Below, one piece after another: positions 42,853-50,385 of a DNA stretch of 64,000 bases (its first letter is position 1; every line of letters begins with the position of its first letter). The stretch is from NCBI RefSeq assembly GCF_030150155.1, contig NZ_JASLGR010000006.1, positions 62,001-126,000 on the forward strand, given 5' to 3'. A program made the position numbers and the translations under genes. Under the pieces are notes generated by a model. The model ran no database searches and was not told where the DNA came from. It worked only from the letters and a program-made list of their open reading frames with translations. Source of the DNA: Nocardioides sp. Lineage in GTDB: Bacteria; Actinomycetota; Actinomycetes; Propionibacteriales; Nocardioidaceae.

Positions 42853-44547
42853 TGCCGTGTCGAGGGTGAGCGGATCCCAGTCGATCACGAAGCGGTTGCG
42901 GCCCCGGGCCTTGGCGACGTACATCGCCTGGTCGGCGGCACGCAGCATGGTCTCGGCGTCGGTGGCGATGCCCGGTGCGAAGACGGCGCACCCGCAGCTG
43001 ACCGTGAGCCGTCCCAGGCGCGAGGTGGTGCTCGGGATCTGGGCGGCGGCGAGCAGGGTGAACAGCTCGGTCAGCAGCGGCTCGGGGTCCTCGGTGTCGG
43101 GCAGCACCACCACGAACTCGTCGCCGCCGTAGCGGGCCGCGATGTCGCCGGGACCGATCACCTGACGCAGGCAGTCGCCGAACCGGATCAGGGCGGCGTC
43201 GCCCTCGAGGTGGCCGTCGACGTCGTTGTAGGCCTTGAAGTGGTCGATGTCGATCATCACCAGGCAGGCGGTGGTCGTGCTGGTCGCACGGCCGGCGGCG
43301 ATCTCGGCCAGCTCGGCGGTCAGCATCCGGCGGTTGGCCAGCCCGGTGAGGTCGTCCTGTGAGGACTGCTGGGAGAGCATCTCGCGCTCCTCGTGCAGGG
43401 CCCGGTTCTCCTCCTCCAGGGCTCGCTGGCCGCGGAGGCTGTCGGTGATGTCGAGGATGAACCCGATCGCGCGTACCGCCTCCTCCGCATCGTTGAGGAT
43501 GAGGCAGGCCGCCGACTTCACCCATCGGATCTCGCCGGTGGGCCTGACGATCCTGAAGGAGTTGGTGTAGTCCTCGCCGGTCTGGATCAGGTGGGAGGCG
43601 GTGTGCTCCACCTCGGTGGCGTGGGCCAGGTCCTCGGGGTGGATCCGCGGCCGGAACTGGTCCATCGAGGTCACCGTGCCCGGCACCAGCCCCATGATCG
43701 CGTGCCAGGTGGCGTCGCAGAAGAGCCCCTCGGTGGTGAGGTCGAAGTCCCAGATCCCCAGGCCGCCGACCAGGCTCGCCATCGCCAGCCGCTCCTGGCT
43801 CTCGACCAGGGCCTTGCGTGCGGCGCGCTCCTCGGTGACGTTGCGCGCCACGCACAGGATGGAGGTGACGTTGCCGTCGTGGTCGCGTGAGGGGGTGAGC
43901 AGGTTGTCCCACTCCACTGGCCCGTGCGCCGAGGGCAGGTGTCCGGAGAAGCGGGCCACCTCACCGGCGCGGGCCCGAGCGATGGCCGCCTCGGCCAGCG
44001 GCTGTACGGCGGTCGGCATCAGGTCCACCCAGAACTGACCGAACCCGGTCTGCACGTCGACGTCCAGGGCGTCGCAGCCGGCCTCGTTCATGTAGGTGAT
44101 CCGCCCGCTCGGGTCGAGCAGCTTGATGCAGTCCTGGGAGGCGTCGAGCAGGCTCGCCTGGAGCCCGCTGCTCTCCACCAGGACGTCGTGGTGGGAGCGC
44201 AGCTCGTGGATGTCGGCGGCAGTGCACAGCCACCAGTCCTCGCGCACCCCGGCCAGGGTCTGGAGCTGGAGCTGGGCCCAGCGGCCGTTGGCCAGGCGTA
44301 CCTCCACCGGCGGCAGCCGGTCGGTGTCGCTGAGCCGGGCGACCAGGCGCATCACCATCGGGCGGTCGGGCTGGGCGACCAGCGACGGCAGATCGGGGGA
44401 GGGGCCCCCGGTCACCGTGGTCCAGATCGAATTGGCGTAGTGGACAGCGCCCCCCGCGTCCACCACCCCCGCTGCCATCTGTAGGAGGTCGACGAACCGC
44501 GCCAGCGGCTCCTCTTCCCCGGCGCGGTCCCATGCTCGCGTTGTCAC
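42829..44547 (-). CDS. diguanylate cyclase with three PAS domains
   Basis: A 572-residue soluble protein. Three PAS-like domains lie at about residues 14-115, 125-240 and 250-365; the third has a PAC motif ('FRIVRPTGEIRWVKSAACLI'). A short coiled coil leads to a GGDEF domain whose active site is intact: G474-G-D-E-F478 in 'ARYGGDEFVVVLP'. The allosteric inhibitory site RxxD is replaced by GPGD, so product feedback may be lost. It makes cyclic-di-GMP from GTP in response to an unknown cytoplasmic signal. The GTG start at 44547 is used; no strong Shine-Dalgarno sequence is visible. Confidence 0.9.
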   Translation of the reverse strand: MTTRAWDRAGEEEPLARFVDLLQMAAGVVDAGGAVHYANSIWTTVTGGPSPDLPSLVAQPDRPMVMRLVARLSDTDRLPPVEVRLANGRWAQLQLQTLAGVREDWWLCTAADIHELRSHHDVLVESSGLQASLLDASQDCIKLLDPSGRITYMNEAGCDALDVDVQTGFGQFWVDLMPTAVQPLAEAAIARARAGEVARFSGHLPSAHGPVEWDNLLTPSRDHDGNVTSILCVARNVTEERAARKALVESQERLAMASLVGGLGIWDFDLTTEGLFCDATWHAIMGLVPGTVTSMDQFRPRIHPEDLAHATEVEHTASHLIQTGEDYTNSFRIVRPTGEIRWVKSAACLILNDAEEAVRAIGFILDITDSLRGQRALEEENRALHEEREMLSQQSSQDDLTGLANRRMLTAELAEIAAGRATSTTTACLVMIDIDHFKAYNDVDGHLEGDAALIRFGDCLRQVIGPGDIAARYGGDEFVVVLPDTEDPEPLLTELFTLLAAAQIPSTTSRLGRLTVSCGCAVFAPGIATDAETMLRAADQAMYVAKARGRNRFVIDWDPLTLDTAAPGEALG

Positions 44548-44632
44548 GCCCCTACTATCTCTCGACGCCCTGCACCCGCGTGGCCGAATGGGTTCACAGG
44601 TAGATCGAGAAGCGACGTTTCTTTGCCGTCTC

Positions 44633-45646
44633 TCAGACGAGCGGACCGGCGGGCACCCCGATCGGCACCCAGTCGCGGTGCAGCCCGTCGGCGTCGAGGA
44701 CGTGGCCCAGACGCTTGGCGACCCGGGTGGTGACCCAGCGGTCGAGGATCCGGACCGACGGGTGGGCGCGCAGCAGCCGATGCTCCAGGGCGTCGAGGTC
44801 GTGCAGGTGGCGGAGCCAGAACACCGCCGTCAGGTTGGCCGGACCGCTGATCGAGGCGCACATCCGGAGGTGGTCCATCGCGCGCAGCGAGGTCACCACC
44901 TCGGGCAGGGTGCCGCTCTCGGTGCGCAGCCAGAGGGTGACCTCGGCCTCCCAGCCGAGCCGGGTGTGGGCCAGGTCCGTGCGGAACCGTGCCCAGGGTG
45001 CGGTGAGCAGCACCTCCAGCCCGCGCGAGACGGTCGAGGTCGAGCTCCCCAGTCGGGCGGCGAGGTCGCTGACGGTGATCCGCGGGTCGGGGTTGAGGGC
45101 GGCGATCAGGTCGCGGTGCAGAGCGGTCGGGGTGGGGACCGGCTCGCGGACGGGGAGCGCGGCGGTGATCGCGGCGATCTGGGCGGGGCTCAGCGCTGCC
45201 AGTCGCCAGCCGGGGCCGTCGCGGAAGATGGTGTGCAGCAGCGAGGTCCGGGTGCGGGTGACGCCGTCCTGGCTGGCGACCCGGCGCTGGACCAGGTCGT
45301 CGACGGCGCCGAGGCTGGGGCCGGAGACGAGGACGGCGAGGTCGCGGTCCCCGGTGGTGCAGGTGATGTCGTAGACGAGGCGTTCCCGGGAGAGCGCGTC
45401 GATCACCTGCTCGCGCCGCCCGGGCACGCAGCCGACCTCGACCAGTCCGGCGCGGACCGGGTTGTCCCGCGGCGTGGGTGCCATCTCGAAGCAGGTCGAC
45501 CAGACCAGGCCTGCCTCGACGAGGGTCTGCCAGCGCCGTGACAGGGTGGTCGGGTCGCTGGCCAGCACCTCGCCCAGCCGGGTCCACGAGATCCGTGGAT
45601 GGAGCTGCAAGGCGGCGATCAGCTGGTGGTCCAGGGGAGCCGTCAT
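44633..45646 (-). CDS. Lrp/AsnC family transcriptional regulator with two HTH-ligand modules
   Basis: A 337-residue protein made of two Lrp-like halves. The first HTH is in 'LDHQLIAALQLHPRISWTRL' and 'DPTTLSRRWQTLVEAGLV'. The second is in 'LHRDLIAALNPDPRITVSDL' and 'STSTVSRGLEVLL'. Each is followed by a ligand-sensing region. Double-length Lrp regulators are common in Actinobacteria and usually control a divergent amino acid or peptide catabolism gene; an M20 amidohydrolase diverges from it here. GAGAGGA precedes the ATG. Confidence 0.88.
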   Translation of the reverse strand: MTAPLDHQLIAALQLHPRISWTRLGEVLASDPTTLSRRWQTLVEAGLVWSTCFEMAPTPRDNPVRAGLVEVGCVPGRREQVIDALSRERLVYDITCTTGDRDLAVLVSGPSLGAVDDLVQRRVASQDGVTRTRTSLLHTIFRDGPGWRLAALSPAQIAAITAALPVREPVPTPTALHRDLIAALNPDPRITVSDLAARLGSSTSTVSRGLEVLLTAPWARFRTDLAHTRLGWEAEVTLWLRTESGTLPEVVTSLRAMDHLRMCASISGPANLTAVFWLRHLHDLDALEHRLLRAHPSVRILDRWVTTRVAKRLGHVLDADGLHRDWVPIGVPAGPLV

Positions 45647-45681
45647 GGGCAGATCCTCTCGTGTCCTGCTGATCGGTGAAG

Positions 45682-45738
45682 GAATCCTGCGCCTGTGTCG
45701 CGACGATAGCCACTCTGGGAGGCTGTCTTCCAGGATTC
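45682..45738. promoter_or_regulatory. inverted repeat GAATCCTG / CAGGATTC between the Lrp gene and the M20 gene
   Basis: GAATCCTG at 45682-45689 and its exact complement CAGGATTC at 45731-45738 flank the 126-bp divergent gap, 49 bp apart centre to centre (nearly five helical turns). Lrp proteins bind as multimers to spaced sites, so this is a plausible operator for the neighbouring regulator. Confidence 0.4.
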
Positions 45739-45772
45739 AGGGGCAGATCTCGTACGACGAACAGGACCGCCC

Positions 45773-47023
45773 ATGTCTTCGACAGCCCCCACGCCCGATT
45801 TCCGCGCCGAGGCGCAGGACCTGCTCGCTCCGCTGAGGGCGCTGCGTCGCACGCTGCACCAGCACCCCGAGGTCGGGCTCGACCTGCCCCGCACCCAGCG
45901 GGCCGTCCTCGACGCCCTGGACGGACTGGACCTGGAGATCACCACCGGTACCTCGCTCACCTCCGTGGTCGCGGTGCTGCGCGGCGCCGCGCCGGGGCCG
46001 ACGGTGCTGCTCCGGGGCGACATGGACGGACTCCCGGTGGTCGAGGACACCGCGGAGGAGTGGCGCTCCACGAACGGGGCGATGCACGCCTGCGGTCACG
46101 ACCTGCACACCGCCGGACTGATCGGTGCCGCCCGGCTGCTGGCCGCCCACCGGGACCAGATCGCCGGGACCGTGGTGCTGATGTTCCAGCCCGGGGAGGA
46201 GGGCTGGAACGGGGCGAGCCGAATGCTGGAGGAGGGGGTCCTCGACGTTGCCGGGGAGCGGCCCGTGGCGGCGTACGCCGTCCATGTCGGCACCCGGGAT
46301 CAGGGCCTGTTCAGCACCCGGCCCGGCGCGGTGATGGCCAGCTCCAACCGGGTGCGGGTGACGCTGACCGGGCGGGGCGGTCACGGCAGCAGCCCGGCGA
46401 ATGCGCTCGACCCGGTGCCGGCGCTGGCCGAGCTGGTGCTGGCGATGCAGTCGATGATGACCCGTCGGGTCGGTGCCTACGACCCGGCCGTGCTGTCGGT
46501 GACCATGCTGAGCGCGGGGGAGACCGAGAACGTGATCCCGGAGAAGGCCAGCCTGCGCGGCACCCTGCGCACCTTCTCGACGGCCACCCTGGATCTGATC
46601 GAGACCGAGCTCGCTCGCCTGGCCCACGGGATCGCGTCGGCGCACGGACTGAGTGCGGAGTTCGAGCTCACCCGGGACTACCCGGTCACCGTCAACGACG
46701 CCGAGGCCAGTGCCCGGGTCGCGGGCGTGGTCGTCAAGGCGTTCGGGGCCGAGCGCTACGAGGAGCTGCCCGAGCCGTTCATGGGGTCGGAGGACTTCGC
46801 CTTCGTGCTCGACCAGGTGCCCGGCTGCTACGTCATCCTGGGTGCCCGCCCGCACGACGTCGCCCCGGGTGGTGCCTATGCGCATTCGCCGCAGGTCCGC
46901 TTTGACGACGCGGTGCTGTCCGATCAGGCGGCGTTGCTGGCCCTGCTGGCGTGGGAGCACGTCGGCGGCGCTGACCGTGGTGAGACGGGCAGTGAGATCG
47001 TGCCGGTGGGCGTGCGGAGGTAG
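45773..47023 (+). CDS. M20 family amidohydrolase (hippurate hydrolase-like)
   Basis: A 416-residue metallopeptidase. Metal ligands lie in 'LLRGDMDGLPVVED', 'MHACGHDLHTAGLIG', 'FQPGEEGWNGASRML' and the C-terminal 'FMGSEDFAFVLDQVPG'. The dimerisation lid starts 'RVTLTGRGGHGSSP'. It should cleave an N-acylated amino acid or small amide, but the substrate is unknown. It diverges from the Lrp-type regulator, which likely controls it. Its last 33 codons overlap the 3' end of the convergent DUF222-HNH gene by 100 bases; the last ~17 residues look like a non-homologous extension. Confidence 0.9.
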   Translation: MSSTAPTPDFRAEAQDLLAPLRALRRTLHQHPEVGLDLPRTQRAVLDALDGLDLEITTGTSLTSVVAVLRGAAPGPTVLLRGDMDGLPVVEDTAEEWRSTNGAMHACGHDLHTAGLIGAARLLAAHRDQIAGTVVLMFQPGEEGWNGASRMLEEGVLDVAGERPVAAYAVHVGTRDQGLFSTRPGAVMASSNRVRVTLTGRGGHGSSPANALDPVPALAELVLAMQSMMTRRVGAYDPAVLSVTMLSAGETENVIPEKASLRGTLRTFSTATLDLIETELARLAHGIASAHGLSAEFELTRDYPVTVNDAEASARVAGVVVKAFGAERYEELPEPFMGSEDFAFVLDQVPGCYVILGARPHDVAPGGAYAHSPQVRFDDAVLSDQAALLALLAWEHVGGADRGETGSEIVPVGVRR

Positions 47024-48246
47024 GTCCTGCCGGAGGGGCTGGTCCAGAGGTAGAGGCCGGGTTCGAGGTGTTGGTATTGCCATCCGCTGTGGGTCTTGAG
47101 GCGGTGGTGGTGGCGGCACAGGGGTGCGAGGTTGGTGCTGGTGGTCTGGCCGGGTGGTCCGCTGGGGTTGTAGGGGGTGATGTGGTCGAGGTCGCAAGCC
47201 CGGGCTGGGCGCTCGCACCAGGGGTGGACGCAGGTCCGGTTGACCAAGATCGCTTGTTCCCGCATGGTCTCGGACGGGACATACCCATCACGCGTGTGCT
47301 GGGTGGCGAGGTCGAGGACGGGGCGGATGATGACCTTGGTCCCGGCGGTGCGGCACCACTCTGCGACTCGTTCGACCGGGGCCAGGGTGTTCCCTGATTC
47401 GACGTGGGCGACGGGTGAGTCGGGGGTGAGGTGGACGTAGGTGTGCACCACCCGCGTCACGGCATCGGGAGTCTCCTCGGCTGATCCAGCCAACTGGCGG
47501 CGTGCGATCACCCCGACTGCCTTCGCACGGCGGACGTCCAGAGACTCGGGCTCAGAGTCCGGGGCGGTTGCGTCGAGTTCGGCGAGGTGGGCGGCGACGT
47601 CTTGGATCGCTGCCTCGAAGTCGGCCGCGTCAGCGGCGTCGAGGCGTCCGAACACGTCCGCCAGGCCGTCGGGCTGCCCGGTCCCGGAGACACTGATCGC
47701 CCGGCCCTCGGCTGCTGCCCTTGCTCGGGCCACAGCTGCGTCGGGGTCACTCAGGATCTCGGCGAAGACGACCATGCGTCGGAGGCGGGCCATCCCGACC
47801 CGGTGCGCGATCGGGGCGATCACCTCGTCGACGTACCGCGCACCCTCGGCCGGAACACTGCGGAGTGTCGCGGCGACCTGACGGGCCCGCCACACCTCAA
47901 CCCGACCTTCTCGGACGGCAGCCAGCGTTTCGGGGAACCGCCAGGCCAGGTCCCACGCATCAGCGAGATACGACAGTGCAGCGCGGGGACTCATCTGAGC
48001 GAAGGCAGCGAACTCCGCGACTGCTTCCTCCCCGATGCGTGGACAACCATCGCCACCGACGGGCATCTCCAGGCCGTACCGCTGCTCCACAGGCTCCGTG
48101 TCGGCCACCAGACTCAGCCAGCGGATTGCCTTGTCCAAGGCCTTCACCTCACGACGACGAGCCTTGACCTGGTCCACACGCCAGCCCTCCAACAGCGCCT
48201 CAGCACTGCTGGTCACTCCCGCTCCGCCCTTCGGCTTCATACTCAT
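46924..48246 (-). CDS. DUF222 / HNH endonuclease domain protein (13E12 type)
   Basis: About 440 residues. The DUF222 region (about 10-290) precedes an HNH nuclease: 'CVHPWCERPARACDLDHITP', then 'TSTNLAPLCRHHHRLKTHSG'. Such genes are multicopy in actinobacterial genomes, and in mycobacteria are known as 13E12 repeats. The start is uncertain: ATG 48246, 48240 and 48270 are all possible; TACTGT (plus 48248-48253 as ACAGTA) would make the 48240 start leaderless. The C-terminal ~21 residues run antisense into the M20 gene and are unlike the usual family end, suggesting the natural stop was lost. Confidence 0.85.
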   Translation of the reverse strand: MSMKPKGGAGVTSSAEALLEGWRVDQVKARRREVKALDKAIRWLSLVADTEPVEQRYGLEMPVGGDGCPRIGEEAVAEFAAFAQMSPRAALSYLADAWDLAWRFPETLAAVREGRVEVWRARQVAATLRSVPAEGARYVDEVIAPIAHRVGMARLRRMVVFAEILSDPDAAVARARAAAEGRAISVSGTGQPDGLADVFGRLDAADAADFEAAIQDVAAHLAELDATAPDSEPESLDVRRAKAVGVIARRQLAGSAEETPDAVTRVVHTYVHLTPDSPVAHVESGNTLAPVERVAEWCRTAGTKVIIRPVLDLATQHTRDGYVPSETMREQAILVNRTCVHPWCERPARACDLDHITPYNPSGPPGQTTSTNLAPLCRHHHRLKTHSGWQYQHLEPGLYLWTSPSGRTYLRTPTGTISLPVSPRSAPPTCSHASRASNAA

Positions 48247-48340
48247 CACAGTATGGGAAGCCGCCGACATTTTCGGTGGGCAGGATCTCGCCGTTAGAAA
48301 CTTTGTCAGGGGAGTTTCGAGTCTGGGGAATCATGGCGTC

Positions 48341-48544
48341 ATGGACGTCGTAGCCCCGGGCACTGGGGCCAACCGGGTGTATGTCGACATGGTGGGGGAT
48401 GAGACATCAGCGGCCTACAAGCGGCGGCCGATCATGACGTTGGCCGAGCGCGTGAGTGTGGTGTCCGCCTGCCGCTACGTCGAGGAGGCGGGTGATCGAC
48501 GCGCATCGGGAGGGCATCCTCGGGGTCTGATCGACCTGGCGTGA
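48341..48544 (+). pseudogene. remnant of a cytidylyltransferase-like gene
   Basis: A 67-codon open frame. The segment 'TSAAYKRRPIMTLAERVSVV' and the following 'SACRYVEE' match the middle of glycerol-3-phosphate/ethanolamine-phosphate cytidylyltransferase-like proteins, which read NTDE-x-YKxRRP-x-EER-x-RYVDE. The N-terminal GGTFDxxHxGH catalytic motif and everything after the match are missing, so it cannot be a working enzyme. The frame ends in TGA overlapping an in-frame upstream GTG of the ABC transporter. It sits next to the DUF222-HNH gene, which suggests local rearrangement. Confidence 0.5.
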
Positions 48545-48562
48545 GCCTCCCTCCCACCACCG

Positions 48563-48568
48563 TAGGCT
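48563..48568 (+). promoter_or_regulatory. -10 element for an apparently leaderless ABC transporter transcript
   Basis: TAGGCT (TANNNT) ends 8 bases before GTG 48577, and no Shine-Dalgarno sequence is present. This decides the start of the first ABC gene in favour of 48577 over GTG 48541. Confidence 0.45.
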
Positions 48569-48576
48569 TGCCCCTT

Positions 48577-50385
48577 GTGTCACAGGGTGCGAGTAGGGCT
48601 GAGCGTGTGCGGAACAGAGGGGCGACGACGCTCGACGGACTCCGGGTCCTCGGGGTCGCGGTCAAGCGTGAGCCGTGGATCTTCACCCTCTCCACCCTGG
48701 GTAGTGCGCTCTTCGGTGCGCTGACGGTCGCCGACGCCTGGGTGCTCGGCTGGTCCACCGACCACGTCCTGGTGCCGTACTTCGACGGGGAGGGGATCGG
48801 CCCCGGCCTGGTCTGGGCGGTCCTCGGCCTCTTCCTCGGGGTCGCGCTGCTGCGGGCCGTCGGGATCGTGGCGCGCCGGCTCGGCGCGGGGATCATGCAG
48901 TACCGGATGCAGGCGCACAGCCGGCGTGCCGTCACCCGGCGCTACCTGGAGCTGCCGCTGGCCTGGCACCACCAGCACCCCACCGGCCAGCTGCTGTCCA
49001 ACGCCAACTCCGACGTCGAGGCGGCCTGGGCGCCGATCGCGCCGTTCCCGATGGCGGTCGGCACCATCGTGATGATGGTGATCGCCGTCGCCCAGATGTT
49101 CGTCGCCGACCTGGTCTTGGCCCTGGTCGGGCTGCTGGTCTTCCCAGCCGTGATCGTGGCGAACCTGATCTACCAGCGGCTCTCCAGCCCCCTGATCACC
49201 CGCGCCCAGCAGCTCCGTGCTGAGCTCTCCGAGGTCGCCCACGAGTCCTTCGACGGCGCCCTGGTGGTCAAGACCCTGGGCCGCGAGGCCGAGGAGACCG
49301 AGCGGTTCGGGGTCAAGGCCGCCGAGCTGCGTGAGGTCAACATCGCCTCGGGCCGGATCCGCGCAGCCTTCGACCCGGCGCTGGCGGCCCTGCCCAACCT
49401 CGGCGTCCTGATCGTCCTGGTCGTCGGCGTCCTGCGGGTGCGCAGCGGCGCCACCGCCCCCGGTGACGTCGTCACGATCGCCTACCTGCTCACCATCGTC
49501 AGCTTCCCGATCCGCTCGATCGGCTGGCTGTTGGGCGAGTTCCCGCGCAGCGTCGTGGGCTGGCGACGGGTCACCGCGGTGCTGGACGCCACCGGCTCGA
49601 CGACGTACGGCGACACCACCATGCCCCACCCGGCCACCGGCGTCCGCCTCGCCGTGAACGACGTGGCCTTCGGCTACGAGCCCGACGCCGACGTGCCCGC
49701 CTCGGCCGTGCTGACCGGGGTCACCTTCGACGTCGAGCCCGGTCACACCACCGCCGTCGTCGGTGCCACCGCCTCGGGCAAGAGCACCCTGACCACCCTG
49801 CTCACCCGGCTGGTCGACCCCGACGCGGGCTCGATCACCGTCGACGGGATCGACCTGCGCGCCTTCGCCCACGGCGAGCTGGCCAGCGCGGTGGCCGTCG
49901 TACCGCAGGCGGCCTTCCTCTTCGACGACACCGTGCGCGGCAACGTCACCCTCGGGTCCGACCTGAGTGACGCCGACGTCTGGGCCGCCTTGCGCACCGC
50001 CCAGGCCGACGGCTTCGTCTCCGCGCTGCCGCACGGCCTCGACACCCGCCTCGGCGAGCGCGGCACCAGTCTCTCGGGCGGCCAACGCCAGCGGCTCTCG
50101 CTGGCCCGCGCCCTGGTCCGCCGGCCCCGGCTGCTGATCCTCGACGACGCCACCAGCGCCGTCGACCCCGAGGTCGAGCAGCGCATCCTGGCCGCGATCC
50201 GCGACTACGACGCCACCGTCGTCGTGGTCGCCTACCGCAAGGCCACGATCGCCCTGGCCGACGAGGTGGTCCACCTCGACGGCGGCAGGATCGCCGACCG
50301 CGGCACCCACGCTGAGCTCGTCGAGCGCTCGGCCGACTACGCGGCGCTGGTCAACGCCTACGACCGAGACGAGGCCCAGGCATGA
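48577..50385 (+). CDS. ABC exporter half-transporter, degenerate ATP site subunit
   Basis: About 602 residues: six membrane helices, then a nucleotide-binding domain. Walker A 'GATASGKST' (K402) and the signature 'LSGGQRQ' (499-505) are good. The Walker B catalytic Glu is Asp (D524 in 'LILDDATSAVD') and the H-loop His is Tyr (Y553 in 'VVVAYRKAT'). This is the pattern of the non-hydrolysing half of heterodimeric exporters. The partner follows with a 4-base overlap (ATGA). A multidrug or lipid substrate is likely by family but unknown. The GTG at 48577 is preferred because of the TAGGCT element; GTG 48541 would add 12 residues. Confidence 0.9.
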   Translation: MSQGASRAERVRNRGATTLDGLRVLGVAVKREPWIFTLSTLGSALFGALTVADAWVLGWSTDHVLVPYFDGEGIGPGLVWAVLGLFLGVALLRAVGIVARRLGAGIMQYRMQAHSRRAVTRRYLELPLAWHHQHPTGQLLSNANSDVEAAWAPIAPFPMAVGTIVMMVIAVAQMFVADLVLALVGLLVFPAVIVANLIYQRLSSPLITRAQQLRAELSEVAHESFDGALVVKTLGREAEETERFGVKAAELREVNIASGRIRAAFDPALAALPNLGVLIVLVVGVLRVRSGATAPGDVVTIAYLLTIVSFPIRSIGWLLGEFPRSVVGWRRVTAVLDATGSTTYGDTTMPHPATGVRLAVNDVAFGYEPDADVPASAVLTGVTFDVEPGHTTAVVGATASGKSTLTTLLTRLVDPDAGSITVDGIDLRAFAHGELASAVAVVPQAAFLFDDTVRGNVTLGSDLSDADVWAALRTAQADGFVSALPHGLDTRLGERGTSLSGGQRQRLSLARALVRRPRLLILDDATSAVDPEVEQRILAAIRDYDATVVVVAYRKATIALADEVVHLDGGRIADRGTHAELVERSADYAALVNAYDRDEAQA

